Made by a program: the position numbers and the translations under genes
Part shown: positions 39,992 through 49,362 of the stretch, in pieces
How positions within the stretch are numbered: the first letter of the stretch is position 1
Layout: each line of letters opens with the position of its first letter
The notes under the pieces: model-generated
What the model saw: the letters and a program-made list of their open reading frames with translations, nothing else
What the model was told of the DNA's origin: nothing
Database searches by the model: none
Assembly (NCBI RefSeq): GCF_900115685.1
Contig: NZ_FOXJ01000004.1
Coordinates: forward strand, 251,256-315,255
Length of the DNA: 64,000 nt
DNA from: Variovorax sp. 770b2
GTDB taxonomy: Bacteria; Pseudomonadota; Gammaproteobacteria; Burkholderiales; Burkholderiaceae_C
Reading direction: 5' to 3'

Positions 39992-41485
39992 TCAGAATTG
40001 GAAGTAGAGGAACGGGCTGTAGTTGCCCAGCTTCGAGACGCACCAGGCGAACAGCGCGAAGGTGCCGATGGCCAGGACCGCGGTGGAGAGCCAGGCCATG
40101 ACCGGGCGACCTGCGACGGCCTTCGGATGCGGAATCCAGCGCTCCAGCGTGATGGTGGGCGGCAGCGCCAGGCAGATGACGATGCCCACCAGCAGGGTCT
40201 GGAAGAACTCGGGCTTGCGGAACGGCACCGGGCCCAGCTCGCTGAACGCCGACGGCGGTGCGCCGTGCAGGCCGAGCATGCCCTTGTAGATCGCCATGGC
40301 CGTGTGCATGCCATCGGCGCGGAAGACGATCCAGGCCACCACCACGCAGAGGAAGGTCAGGAGCCAGCCCAGCAAGCGGGCGATGCGGCCGGGCGTGGCG
40401 TTGCGCCGCACCTTGGCGTTCCAGAGGTGGTTGATCATCAGGAAGATGCCGTGCAGGGCACCCCAGATCACGAAGGTCCAGGCAGCGCCGTGCCAGAGGC
40501 CGCCCAGCAGCATCGTGAGGAACAGGTTCAGGTAGCGCCGGGCCGGGCCCTTGCGGTTGCCGCCCAGCGGTACGTAGAGGTAGTCGCGAAGGAAGTTCGA
40601 CAGCGAGATGTGCCAGCGGCGCCAGAACTCGATGATGTTGGTCGACTTGTAGGGCGAGCGGAAGTTGAGCGGCAGCTGCACGCCCAGGCACAGCGAGAGG
40701 CCCACCGCCATGTCCGAGTAGCCCGAGAAATCGAAATAGATCTGCAGCGTGTAGGCCAGCGCGCCGAACCACGCGGTGTAGAGCGTGGGCTCGATGCCCT
40801 TGTGCACGCCGTTGAACATCATGTCGGCGTACTGGCCCAGGGGGTCGGCAATCAGGAGCTTCTTGGCCAGGCCGAAGACGAAGATCGCGATGCCGATCGC
40901 CACCTTGTTCGGGTCGAGCCGGTAGGTGGAGGGGCTCGCGAACTGCGGCATCATCTGCGCGTGATGCAGCACGGGGCCCGCGATCAGGTGCGGGAAGTAG
41001 GTCACGAACAGCAGGTAGTGGATGAAGCTGCGCTCGTGCACCTTGCCCTGCCAGCAGTCGACCAGGAAGGCGATCTGCGTGAAGGTGTAGAACGAGATGC
41101 CGATCGGCAGCACGATGTGCACCAGATCGATCGGCGAGAGACCCGCCGCGACCAGCCCCGCATCGACGTTTTCCAGGAAGAAGTTGGCGTACTTGAAGAC
41201 GGCCAGCACGCCCAGGTTGACCACCAATGCACAGATCAGCAGCGTCTTGCGTTTGCGGTCGTCGCGGCCCGGCGCGGGCGACAGGCGCAGGCCGAACCAG
41301 TAGTTCACGCAGATCGAGCCCAGCAGCAGCGGCAGGGCCTGGACGCTCCACCAGCCGTAGAAGAAAAGCGAAGCCAGTGCGAGAAAGCCGGCGGCGGCGC
41401 GGGCATTGCGCTTGCCGATCAGAAAGAACCCGATCAGGACCAGCGGGAAAAAGACAAAAATGAAGGGATACGAGTTGAAAAGCAT
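39992..41485 (-). CDS. MBOAT-family O-acyltransferase (AlgI-like)
   Basis: This 497-residue membrane protein with about 11 helices matches the AlgI branch of the MBOAT family. It opens MLFNSYPFIFVFFPLVLIGF, has FDFSGYSDMAVGLS, FWRRWHISLSNFLRDYLYVP, and the catalytic histidine region LLGGLWHGAAWTFVIWG. AlgI passes acetyl groups across the inner membrane to periplasmic partners such as AlgJ. The downstream gene supplies such a partner. The pair is inserted between coaE and zapD. Confidence 0.94.
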   Translation of the reverse strand: MLFNSYPFIFVFFPLVLIGFFLIGKRNARAAAGFLALASLFFYGWWSVQALPLLLGSICVNYWFGLRLSPAPGRDDRKRKTLLICALVVNLGVLAVFKYANFFLENVDAGLVAAGLSPIDLVHIVLPIGISFYTFTQIAFLVDCWQGKVHERSFIHYLLFVTYFPHLIAGPVLHHAQMMPQFASPSTYRLDPNKVAIGIAIFVFGLAKKLLIADPLGQYADMMFNGVHKGIEPTLYTAWFGALAYTLQIYFDFSGYSDMAVGLSLCLGVQLPLNFRSPYKSTNIIEFWRRWHISLSNFLRDYLYVPLGGNRKGPARRYLNLFLTMLLGGLWHGAAWTFVIWGALHGIFLMINHLWNAKVRRNATPGRIARLLGWLLTFLCVVVAWIVFRADGMHTAMAIYKGMLGLHGAPPSAFSELGPVPFRKPEFFQTLLVGIVICLALPPTITLERWIPHPKAVAGRPVMAWLSTAVLAIGTFALFAWCVSKLGNYSPFLYFQF

Positions 41486-41558
41486 CTCGGGGAGGGCACT
41501 GCGGCGAGCGCCTTTTTGTCGTAATCGTTATGCAGCCGCGGCAGCGGCAGGTCTCGGA

Positions 41559-42167
41559 TTATCGCGTGGTGGCCGCAGCCCACTGCTTCCAGAGACCCTG
41601 CACTTCGGTTTCGAGTTCCGCGAGCGTCAACGACTCGTTGAAAATGACCGCATCGGCGGCGGCCCGGCGCGCCTGGCGCGGGGCCTGCTGGGCGATCACC
41701 GCGTCGACGGCTTCGGGCGTCCAGCCCGAGCGCGCGACGACGCGCTCGAGCTGCGTGGCTTCGGTGGCGTCGACCACCAGCACCCGGTCCACGATGGCGC
41801 GCCAGCGTCCGGATTCGACGAGAAGCGGCACATCGAACACCACGACGGCGTCTTCGCCTGCGGCCACAGCCTGGCGCTGGGTTTCCGTGCCGATCAGCGG
41901 GTGCAGGATGGATTCGAGCCGTAGCTTGGCACCCGCATCGGCAAACACGATCTGGCGCATGGCGGCCCTGTCGAGGCCGCCGTCCGGGGCAATGACGCTG
42001 CGGCCAAAGGCGGCTTCGAGCGCCGGCATCGCGATGCCGCCTGCCTGCGCGATGCTGCGTGCGATTGCATCGGTGTCGACCAGCACGGCGCCCTGGGCAA
42101 CCAGCAGCCCGGCAACGGTGCTCTTGCCGCTGCCGATGCCGCCCGTAAGGCCTATGCGCCGAACCAT
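41559..42167 (-). CDS. coaE: Dephospho-CoA kinase CoaE
   Basis: This 202-residue enzyme phosphorylates dephospho-CoA in the last step of coenzyme A synthesis. The P-loop GLTGGIGSGKSTV is at residues 6-18, and VDTDAIAR follows at about 34-41, with FDVPLLVESG further on. Length and motifs are normal. It follows pilD after ten bases, as in many proteobacteria. Confidence 0.96.
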   Translation of the reverse strand: MVRRIGLTGGIGSGKSTVAGLLVAQGAVLVDTDAIARSIAQAGGIAMPALEAAFGRSVIAPDGGLDRAAMRQIVFADAGAKLRLESILHPLIGTETQRQAVAAGEDAVVVFDVPLLVESGRWRAIVDRVLVVDATEATQLERVVARSGWTPEAVDAVIAQQAPRQARRAAADAVIFNESLTLAELETEVQGLWKQWAAATTR

Positions 42168-42177
42168 GGCCGGTTTC

Positions 42178-43143
42178 TCAACGGATCAGCGCGCCGAGCG
42201 GAAAGGCGAAGGGAACCCATTGCCGCACGAGTTCGGGACCGATCACGAGGCAGACGAGGCCCGCGCCGGCCAGGAAAGGGCCGAATGCGATGGGGATGTC
42301 CTTGTGCGCCAGCTTGCCGACGACACGCAGGGTGAGACCGATCACGGCACCCACCAGCGAAGAGACGAGGATGATGGCGATGAGGTAGTCGGCGCCGAGC
42401 CAGACGCCCAATGCCGCGAGCAGTTTGAAGTCTCCATAGCCCATGCCCTCCTTGCCCGTGACCAGGCGATAGGCATGGTACACAAGCCAGAGGCTCAGGT
42501 AGCCGAACACCGCGCCCCACACGGCCGAGCTCAGGGGCACGCCGGTCCAGCCCATGGCCGCGCCGATGAGGCCGAGCCAGAGGAGTGTGTAGTTCAGCGA
42601 ATCGGGCAGGAACTGGGTGTCGAAATCGATCAGGAACTGGCAGATCAGCAGCGCGGCGAACGCTGCCCACAACGCGCCGGCGGGCGTGAGGCCGAAACGC
42701 CAGCCGCAGAGGGCGAAGAGGGCGCCCGTGACCAGCTCGACCAATGGATAGCGCGCGCTGATCGAGGTCTTGCATGACGCGCAGCGGCCGCGCAGGAACA
42801 GGTAGCTCAGGACGGGGATGTTCTGGTACCAGCGGATCTTGTGGCCGCAGGCGCCGCAGCGTGACGCGGGGCGGGTGAGGTCGAAGGGCGCAAGGTTCTC
42901 GATCGCCGCTGCTGCCTTTTCCGCCGCCGCCTCGAGTCCGGCAGGCGGCACGGCCTTGGGGCCGAAGACCAGCGACCACAGCGAGGGCACGTCCTTCGAC
43001 GTCATCAGGTTGGCGACGGCGTCGGAGAGCCAGTCGCGGTACATCATGACCGGGATCCGGTAGATCACGACATTCAGGAAACTGCCGATCAATAGCCCCA
43101 GCACGCCGGCCAGGACGGCGTCGAACCCTTGCGAAACCGGCAT
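42178..43143 (-). CDS. pilD: Type IV prepilin peptidase PilD
   Basis: This 321-residue membrane protease cleaves and N-methylates prepilins. It has the cytoplasmic four-cysteine zinc motif (CGACGHK and CASC, about residues 104-133) and the aspartate motifs LIDFDTQFLPD and GMGYGDFKLLA (GxGD). It has an unusually long insert (about 30-90) between the first helix and the zinc region. The ATG at 43143 shares one base with the pilC stop. It would also process type II secretion pseudopilins. Confidence 0.95.
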   Translation of the reverse strand: MPVSQGFDAVLAGVLGLLIGSFLNVVIYRIPVMMYRDWLSDAVANLMTSKDVPSLWSLVFGPKAVPPAGLEAAAEKAAAAIENLAPFDLTRPASRCGACGHKIRWYQNIPVLSYLFLRGRCASCKTSISARYPLVELVTGALFALCGWRFGLTPAGALWAAFAALLICQFLIDFDTQFLPDSLNYTLLWLGLIGAAMGWTGVPLSSAVWGAVFGYLSLWLVYHAYRLVTGKEGMGYGDFKLLAALGVWLGADYLIAIILVSSLVGAVIGLTLRVVGKLAHKDIPIAFGPFLAGAGLVCLVIGPELVRQWVPFAFPLGALIR

Positions 43144-44375
43144 CAAACGACTTGGCCGAGCTTGAAGATGGGCAGGTACATCGAGACCACGATGCCGCCG
43201 ATGATGGTGCCGAGGAACACGATGATGATGGGTTCCATCAGGCTGGAGAGGCCTGCGACCATGTCGTCGACTTCGGATTCGTAGAAGTCGGCCGCCTTGC
43301 CCAGCATGTGGTCGATGGAGCCGGACTCTTCGCCGATGGCGGTCATCTGGATCACCATCGAGGGGAAGAGATTGACGTTGGTCATGGCTGCGGTGAGGCT
43401 GGTGCCGGTCGAGACTTCCTGCTGGATCTTGGCGGTGGCATCGCCGTAGACGGTGTTGCCCGAAGCGCCGCCGACCGAGTCGAGTGCTTCGACCAGCGGA
43501 ACGCCAGCGGCGAACATGGTGGCAAGCGTTCGTGTCCATCGCGCTACGCAGGATTTCTCGATCAAGGTGCCGAAAATTGGAATACGCAGCAGCAGACGGT
43601 CCATGACCTTTTGCACGCGTTCGTTGCGCTTCCACGCTTGCATGAAGAAGTAGACTCCGCCGCCGATTCCGCCAAAGATCAGCCACCAGTACGACACGAA
43701 GAACTCGCTGATGCCAATGACGATCAGCGTCGGCGCAGGCAGATCTGCGCCGAACGAGCTGAACACCTGCTTGAAGGCTGGAATGACGAAGATCATGATG
43801 ATCGCGATCACCACGAACGCGACCACGACCACCGAGATCGGGTACATCAACGCCGACTTGATCTTCGACTTGATCGCCTCGGTCTTCTCCATGTAGGTGG
43901 CAAGACGGTCGAGCAACTCTTCGAGAATACCGGCCGCTTCGCCGGCTTCCACCAGGTTGCAGTACAGGTTGTCGAAGTACTTCGGAAACTTGCGAAAGGC
44001 GGCCGACAGCGAAGTGCCGGTCTCCACGTCGCTGCGGATGTCGTTGAGCAGCTTGGCAACGCTCGCATTCGCATTGCCGCGGCCGACGATGTCGAAGGAC
44101 TGCATCAACGGCACGCCAGCCTTCATCATGGTGGCGAGCTGGCGCGTGAAGATCGCGATGTCCTTCGGCTTGATGGCCTTGCCCGAGCGCATGCGGCGCT
44201 TCTTGATCTTGCTGGCGAGCACGCCCTGGCGTCGCAGGGCCGCTTGCACCTGGTTTTCGCCGGCGGCCCGAAGTTCGCCGCGCACGAGCTTGCCGTTGCG
44301 GTCCTTGCCTTCCCACTCGAAGACAAATTCCTTGTGCGTGATCCGGGAGGAGCGGGGGGATGCCACTGTTGCCAT
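43143..44375 (-). CDS. pilC: Type IV pilus inner-membrane platform protein PilC
   Basis: This 410-residue protein has the tandem GspF/PilC domains (about 70-200 and 275-400), with FTRQLATMMKAGVPL and WTRTLATMFAAGVPLVEAL as the repeated signatures and three long hydrophobic segments. It is the platform on which PilB works. It lies between pilB and pilD in the standard order. Confidence 0.95.
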   Translation of the reverse strand: MATVASPRSSRITHKEFVFEWEGKDRNGKLVRGELRAAGENQVQAALRRQGVLASKIKKRRMRSGKAIKPKDIAIFTRQLATMMKAGVPLMQSFDIVGRGNANASVAKLLNDIRSDVETGTSLSAAFRKFPKYFDNLYCNLVEAGEAAGILEELLDRLATYMEKTEAIKSKIKSALMYPISVVVVAFVVIAIIMIFVIPAFKQVFSSFGADLPAPTLIVIGISEFFVSYWWLIFGGIGGGVYFFMQAWKRNERVQKVMDRLLLRIPIFGTLIEKSCVARWTRTLATMFAAGVPLVEALDSVGGASGNTVYGDATAKIQQEVSTGTSLTAAMTNVNLFPSMVIQMTAIGEESGSIDHMLGKAADFYESEVDDMVAGLSSLMEPIIIVFLGTIIGGIVVSMYLPIFKLGQVV

Positions 44376-44399
44376 TCGATCTCCGGTATTCAGTGTTCG

Positions 44400-46133
44400 T
44401 TATTCATTGGTGCAGGCCACCACTTCTTCGAGCGAAGTGAGACCTTGCTTGACTTTCCCGAGGCCTGACTGGCGCAACGAACGCACGCCCTCGGCTTCGG
44501 ATTGCTGCGCAATGTCGAGTGCGCTGCCATCGCGCAGGATGATTTCCTGGATGGCTTCAGTGATCGGCATCACCTGGTAGATGCCGACCCGGCCCTTGTA
44601 GCCGCCGCTGCATGCGGAGCACCCGACCGGGCGGTAAGGTTTCCACGTGCCGTCCAGTTCCGCGTCTTTGAATCCCGCATCGAGCAATGCTTCTCGCGGG
44701 ATATCCACTGGCACACGGCATACCGTGCAAAGCCGTCGCGCGAGACGCTGCGCGGTAATCAGGATCACGCTCGACGCGATGTTGAACGGCGCGATGCCCA
44801 TGTTGCGCATCCGCGTGAGCGTGGTGGGCGCATCGTTGGTGTGCAGCGTCGAGAGCACCAGGTGGCCCGTTTGCGCGGCCTTGATCGAGATGTCGGCGGT
44901 TTCGAGGTCGCGGATTTCGCCGACCATGATGATGTCCGGATCTTGGCGCAGGAACGCGCGCAATGCGGTGGCGAAAGTGAGGCCGGCCCGTTCGTTGACA
45001 TTGACCTGGTTGACGCCCGGCAGGTTGATTTCGGACGGATCTTCCGCCGTCGCGATGTTGACGCCTGGTTGATTCAACAGATTCAAACAGGTGTAGAGCG
45101 ACACCGTCTTGCCCGAGCCCGTAGGCCCGGTGACGAGCACCATGCCGTAGGGTCGACCGATGGCATGAAGAAGGCGCTCTTTTTCGACGGCGTCGTAGCC
45201 GAGCGCATCGATACCCAGCCGTGCACTGCTCGGATCCAGGATCCGCACAACGATCTTTTCCCCGAACAGCGTGGGCAGCGTGCTCACGCGAAAGTCGATC
45301 ACACGGTCCGGCCCGATCTTGAGCTTCATGCGGCCGTCCTGCGGCACGCGTTTTTCGGAAATGTCGAGCCGGGAGATGACCTTGATGCGGGACGCCAGCT
45401 TGTCCTTGATGACGGTGGGCGGACTGGCAATTTCGCGCAGTTCGCCGTCGACCCGGAAGCGCACGCGGTAGTGGTGCTCGTAGGGCTCGAAGTGAATGTC
45501 GGAGGCGCGCATGCTGACTGCGTCGAGCAGCATCTTGTGAAGAAAGCGCACGACGGGCGCGTCTTCGACTTCGGCGATGGCCTGTTCGCTGACTTCGCCC
45601 GCGGTTTCGGCGCTCACATCGTCGAACTCGAACTCGGAGCCGACGATGCTGTTGATGGTCTCTGCCGCGCTCGCTGCGGCAGCTTCGATCATTCGCGAGA
45701 GCTTGTCGTACTCCGCGATGACCCAGTCGACACCCATCTGGGATGCGAACTTGATCTTCTCGGCCGCTTGCTGATCCGAGGGGTCTGCTGTGGCAACAAT
45801 GAGACGGTTGTTGCGCTTGCTGAGGACAACGATGCGGTACGCGTGGCACAGCTTCGGGTCGAGCAGATCCTTGGGGAGGCGCTGGTGATCGATGGCATCG
45901 AGATCGAGCAGCGGGGCGCCGAAGGCAGTGGAGAGCGTGTGCGCGAGGTCTGCGGCGGACACTGCACCCGTGCCGGTCAACTCTGCAATGAAGCTGGTAC
46001 GGCCGCTCAGGGACTTCTGGTAGATGTCCTCTGCGATCTTTGCAGGCAGTTTGCCGGCCGAAACGAGAGCGCGCGCCAAACCCGGGAGGGCGATTTGCGA
46101 GAGTTCTTTAACTGGAAGTTCGGCAGCGGCCAT
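44400..46133 (-). CDS. pilB: Type IV pilus assembly ATPase PilB
   Basis: This 577-residue hexameric ATPase powers pilus extension. It has an N-terminal MshEN-like domain, Walker A GPTGSGKTVSLY (about 345-356), the Asp box, Walker B region DPDIIMVGEIRDLET, the His box and the late zinc motif CTVC with CSAC. Length is typical. It starts a pilB-pilC-pilD run; no major pilin gene is adjacent, which is usual. Confidence 0.96.
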   Translation of the reverse strand: MAAAELPVKELSQIALPGLARALVSAGKLPAKIAEDIYQKSLSGRTSFIAELTGTGAVSAADLAHTLSTAFGAPLLDLDAIDHQRLPKDLLDPKLCHAYRIVVLSKRNNRLIVATADPSDQQAAEKIKFASQMGVDWVIAEYDKLSRMIEAAAASAAETINSIVGSEFEFDDVSAETAGEVSEQAIAEVEDAPVVRFLHKMLLDAVSMRASDIHFEPYEHHYRVRFRVDGELREIASPPTVIKDKLASRIKVISRLDISEKRVPQDGRMKLKIGPDRVIDFRVSTLPTLFGEKIVVRILDPSSARLGIDALGYDAVEKERLLHAIGRPYGMVLVTGPTGSGKTVSLYTCLNLLNQPGVNIATAEDPSEINLPGVNQVNVNERAGLTFATALRAFLRQDPDIIMVGEIRDLETADISIKAAQTGHLVLSTLHTNDAPTTLTRMRNMGIAPFNIASSVILITAQRLARRLCTVCRVPVDIPREALLDAGFKDAELDGTWKPYRPVGCSACSGGYKGRVGIYQVMPITEAIQEIILRDGSALDIAQQSEAEGVRSLRQSGLGKVKQGLTSLEEVVACTNE

Positions 46134-46246
46134 TCAGCGAATGCAAAAGATGTGAGAAAGTGCTTCACGATCATCGCTCATCGCCCCTGTGCTGTAAATC
46201 GCTACACAGCAACAGGCATGGCCATTATTTGTGCCAGCCAAACGGC

Positions 46247-46323
46247 TGGTCGGGGTGAGAGGATTCGAACCTCCGGCCTCTACGTCCCGAACGTAGCGCT
46301 CTACCAGGCTAAGCTACACCCCG
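46247..46323 (-). tRNA. tRNA-Pro (anticodon CGG)
   Basis: The minus strand reads CGGGGTGTAGCTTAGCCTGG and folds into a complete cloverleaf. The acceptor CGGGGTG pairs with CACCCCG, the anticodon stem CTACG/CGTAG encloses TTCGGGA with anticodon CGG, and the T arm is GGAGG-TTCGAAT-CCTCT. A terminal CCA is encoded (46247-46249). It lies between ispB and pilB. Confidence 0.95.
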
Positions 46324-46377
46324 ATTGGTTGCAAGAAAAAAGAAAGTCGTCCTAGATGCCAACTCTGGTGAGGTGTT

Positions 46378-47370
46378 TCAGGCACGTCGCTCAAGCAACT
46401 GAGCCGCCAATTGTAGCAAACCGGCGGCATGCGAATTGGACGGAAAGTCGCGCAATGCATCGATTGCGCGTTTAGCTTCGGCAGCAGCAGCCGCTCGCGA
46501 CGCATCCAGTGCGCCGGTTTCGCGGACGATCTCCACGATCTTGCCCAATTGGGCCGTGTCACCGGCCTCGATGGCCGCGCGCACCAGTCCGCTCTGGGCC
46601 GGGGTGCCGCGCTGCATGGCAAAAATCAGGGGGAGTGTGGTCTTGCCTTCGCGCAGGTCGTCGCCGACGTTCTTTCCTGTTTCCTGGGCGTCGCCAGCGT
46701 AGTCCAGAACATCGTCGATCACCTGGAACGCAGTGCCGAGTGCCTGTCCGTAGGTGGCGCAGGCTTCCTCGACTTCGGGTGCGACGCCGGCCAGCACGGC
46801 TGCAAGCCGGGTGCTGGCCTCGAAAAGCTTGGCGGTCTTCGAGCGGATCACGCGCAGGTACGCAGCCTCGTCCAGCGATGCGTCATGCATGTTCATCAGC
46901 TGAAGCACCTCGCCCTCCGCGATCACGTTGGTCGCTTCGGCCAGGATTTCCATCACCCGGATGTTGTTTGCATCCAACATCATCTGGAATGCGCGCGAGT
47001 ACAGGAAGTCGCCGACCAGCACGCTGGCCGGGTTGCCGAACGATTCATTGGCGGTCGCGCGCCCGCGTCGCAACGTTGATTCGTCGACCACGTCGTCGTG
47101 CAGCAAGGTGGCGGTGTGGATGAACTCCACGACGGCCGCCAGGTTGAAGCGTTGTTCGCCCGTGTAACCCAATGCGCCCGACATCAGCAGCAGCAGTGCG
47201 GGCCGCAGGCGCTTGCCGCCGGCGGAGATGATGTATTGGGAGACTTGGCTGACCAGTGGCACGCCCGTGTCGAGGCGGCGCGCGATCACGCGGTCGACTT
47301 CGACCATGTCGCCGGCAATCAGGTCCAGCACGGTGGCGGTGGGGGAGGTGTCGGCGGCGGGGACTGGCAA
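46378..47370 (-). CDS. ispB: Octaprenyl (polyprenyl) diphosphate synthase IspB
   Basis: This trans-polyprenyl diphosphate synthase makes the quinone side chain. It has the two aspartate-rich motifs LLHDDVVDES and FQVIDDVLDYAGD, with GGKRLRPALL near the N-terminus and KTTLPL late. The frame has no ATG before the conserved region except one too far inside it. The TTG at 47370 gives about 330 residues, the family norm; a TTG at 47490 would add a 40-residue proline-rich tail and run to the edge of the rplU promoter. The start is therefore uncertain. It is divergent from rplU. Confidence 0.93.
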   Translation of the reverse strand: MPVPAADTSPTATVLDLIAGDMVEVDRVIARRLDTGVPLVSQVSQYIISAGGKRLRPALLLLMSGALGYTGEQRFNLAAVVEFIHTATLLHDDVVDESTLRRGRATANESFGNPASVLVGDFLYSRAFQMMLDANNIRVMEILAEATNVIAEGEVLQLMNMHDASLDEAAYLRVIRSKTAKLFEASTRLAAVLAGVAPEVEEACATYGQALGTAFQVIDDVLDYAGDAQETGKNVGDDLREGKTTLPLIFAMQRGTPAQSGLVRAAIEAGDTAQLGKIVEIVRETGALDASRAAAAAEAKRAIDALRDFPSNSHAAGLLQLAAQLLERRA

Positions 47371-47497
47371 AGCGGAGGCGCGGGGCGCTGCTGAAGATGA
47401 AGGCGGCCCAGGGGCCGGGAGGCGCAAATTATAGGGAGCGTCACCCGCCCACTGGGGCTCGGGCGCGGCTATGGGTGTTGGTGGACACAAACCGCGC

Positions 47498-47503
47498 TAT
47501 AAT
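47498..47503 (+). promoter_or_regulatory. -10 element of the rplU-rpmA promoter
   Basis: A perfect TATAAT lies 51-56 bases before the rplU start codon. The -35 region is weak (TTGGTG or similar at non-ideal spacing). The expected transcript start is near 47510. Confidence 0.6.
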
Positions 47504-47553
47504 CTTGGGCTCTGCGGAATTCGCTGCGGAGACTCATTTCTAAGAGGTCTTAC

Positions 47554-47865
47554 ATGTACGCGGTCATAAAAACCGGCGGCAAGCAGTATCGCGTTGCTTC
47601 CGGCGAAAAAATTAAAGTAGAACAGATTGCTGCGGACGTAGGCCAGGAAATCGTGATCGACCAGGTTCTGGCCGTCGGAAACGGCGCTGAAATCAAGGTT
47701 GGCACGCCCCTGGTGTCCGGCGCAACGGTGACAGTCACGGTACTGTCGCACGGCAAGCACGACAAGGTCGGCATCTTCAAGATGCGCCGTCGCAAGCATT
47801 ATCAGAAACGTCAAGGCCATCGCCAGCAGTTCACCGAACTGCAAATCGGCGCGATCGCCGGCTAA
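47554..47865 (+). CDS. rplU: 50S ribosomal protein L21
   Basis: This 103-residue protein starts MYAVIKTGGKQYRVASGEKI and contains HGKHDKVGIFKMRRRKHYQK, both diagnostic of L21, a primary binder of 23S rRNA. It is the first gene of rplU-rpmA, 13 bases before rpmA, and is divergent from ispB as in most proteobacteria. Confidence 0.98.
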   Translation: MYAVIKTGGKQYRVASGEKIKVEQIAADVGQEIVIDQVLAVGNGAEIKVGTPLVSGATVTVTVLSHGKHDKVGIFKMRRRKHYQKRQGHRQQFTELQIGAIAG

Positions 47866-47877
47866 GGAGCACATTCC

Positions 47878-48138
47878 ATGGCACAGAAAAAAGGCGGCGG
47901 CTCAACGCGAAACGGGCGCGATTCCAAGCCCAAGATGCTCGGCGTGAAGGCGTTCGGCGGCGAACTGATCAGCGCAGGCTCGATCATCGTGCGCCAGCGC
48001 GGCACCCAGTTCCACCCCGGCGTGAATGTCGGCGTGGGCAAGGACCACACGCTGTTCGCCCTGGTCGACGGCCACGTGTCGTTCGGCCACAAGGGTGCGC
48101 TCAACAAGCATATGGTCAACGTGACCCCCGCGGCGTAA
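47878..48138 (+). CDS. rpmA: 50S ribosomal protein L27
   Basis: This 86-residue protein starts MAQKKGGGSTRNGRDSKPK and continues LGVKAFGGE, the classic L27 opening; its N-terminal tail reaches the peptidyl transferase centre. Length is normal. It is followed by a hairpin terminator and then obgE. Confidence 0.98.
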   Translation: MAQKKGGGSTRNGRDSKPKMLGVKAFGGELISAGSIIVRQRGTQFHPGVNVGVGKDHTLFALVDGHVSFGHKGALNKHMVNVTPAA

Positions 48139-48162
48139 GCCTCGCGTCACTTCGATCAGCCC

Positions 48163-48191
48163 GAGGCCCCGCTTTGCCGGGGCTTCTTCAT
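48163..48191 (+). terminator. Hairpin terminator after rpmA
   Basis: GCCCCG-CTTTGC-CGGGGC (48166-48183) is followed by a T-rich run, TTCTTCATTTG. It separates rplU-rpmA from obgE, which starts about 20 bases later, so obgE probably depends on read-through or on a promoter inside this region. Confidence 0.7.
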
Positions 48192-48209
48192 TTGTAAACT
48201 GGACATCCC

Positions 48210-49286
48210 ATGAAGTTCGTCGACGAAGCCTTCATCGACATCGCCGCCGGCGATGGCGGCAACGGCTGCGTGTCGTTCCGTCATGAGAAGTACAAGGAAT
48301 TCGGCGGCCCCAACGGCGGCGACGGCGGCCGTGGCGGCCACGTCTTCGCGGTGGCCGACTCGAATCTGAACACGCTCGTCGATTTCCGCTATTCGCGCCG
48401 GCACGAAGCCAGGCGCGGCGAACACGGCATGGGCTCCGACATGTTCGGCGCCGCGGGCGACGACATCACGCTCAAGGTGCCGGTCGGCACGATCATCAGC
48501 GACGTCGAAACGGGCGAAGTGCTGTACGAACTGCTGACCGAAGGCGAGGTCATCACCATCGCCAAGGGCGGCGACGGCGGCTTCGGCAACATGCGCTTCA
48601 AGAGCGCCATCAACCGCGCACCGCGCCAGAAGACGCCCGGCTGGCCCGGCGAAAAGAAGAGCCTGAAGCTCGAACTGAAGGTGCTTGCCGACGTCGGCCT
48701 GCTCGGCATGCCGAATGCGGGCAAGTCGACGCTGATCAGCGCCATCTCGAACGCGCGGCCGCGCATCGCGGACTATCCCTTCACCACCCTGCATCCGAAT
48801 CTGGGCGTCGTGCGCGTCGGCCCGGAGCAAAGCTTCGTGGTGGCCGATCTGCCTGGGTTGATCGAAGGTGCGTCTGAAGGCGCCGGCCTCGGCCATCTCT
48901 TCCTGCGCCACCTGCAGCGCACCCGGCTGCTGCTGCATGTGATCGACATGGCGCCATTCGACGATGCCGTCGACCCGGTCGCCCAGGCCAAGGCCATCGT
49001 GGGCGAGCTGAAGAAATACGACGCAACGCTGTACGACAAGCCGCGCTGGCTGGTGCTGAACAAGCTGGACATGGTGCCCGGCGACGAGCGCGCGGCGCTG
49101 GTGAAGGACTTCGTCAAGCGGCTGCGCTTCAAGGGCCCGGTGTTCGAGATATCGGCGCTCACGCGCGAGGGCTGCGAGCATCTGGTGCAAGCCGTCTACC
49201 AGCAGGTCAAGGCCCAGCAGGTGGCGGAGCAGGAGCCGGTCGAGGTCGATCCGCGCTTTGTCCAGCTGCCGCCCGATCCGGCCTGA
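48210..49286 (+). CDS. obgE: Obg-family GTPase ObgE/CgtA
   Basis: This 358-residue essential GTPase is linked to 50S assembly and stress. It has the glycine-rich Obg fold (about 1-158: MKFVDEAFIDIAAGDGGNGC) and a G domain with GMPNAGKSTLIS (about 165-176), DLPGLIEGAS and LNKLD. No long C-terminal extension is present. It lies between rpmA and proB in the usual order. Confidence 0.97.
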   Translation: MKFVDEAFIDIAAGDGGNGCVSFRHEKYKEFGGPNGGDGGRGGHVFAVADSNLNTLVDFRYSRRHEARRGEHGMGSDMFGAAGDDITLKVPVGTIISDVETGEVLYELLTEGEVITIAKGGDGGFGNMRFKSAINRAPRQKTPGWPGEKKSLKLELKVLADVGLLGMPNAGKSTLISAISNARPRIADYPFTTLHPNLGVVRVGPEQSFVVADLPGLIEGASEGAGLGHLFLRHLQRTRLLLHVIDMAPFDDAVDPVAQAKAIVGELKKYDATLYDKPRWLVLNKLDMVPGDERAALVKDFVKRLRFKGPVFEISALTREGCEHLVQAVYQQVKAQQVAEQEPVEVDPRFVQLPPDPA

Positions 49287-49362
49287 GTGCGGCATGGCAT
49301 CGAGATCGATGCGACTTCACAGATAGCAAAATCAGCAGCATTCACGACCGCCACACGCCTCA

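Noticed and set aside
38966..41485. Alginate acetylation locus
   Set aside because: Only AlgI-like and AlgJ/AlgX-like genes are present; no alginate synthase or other alg genes are nearby, so the target polymer is unknown.
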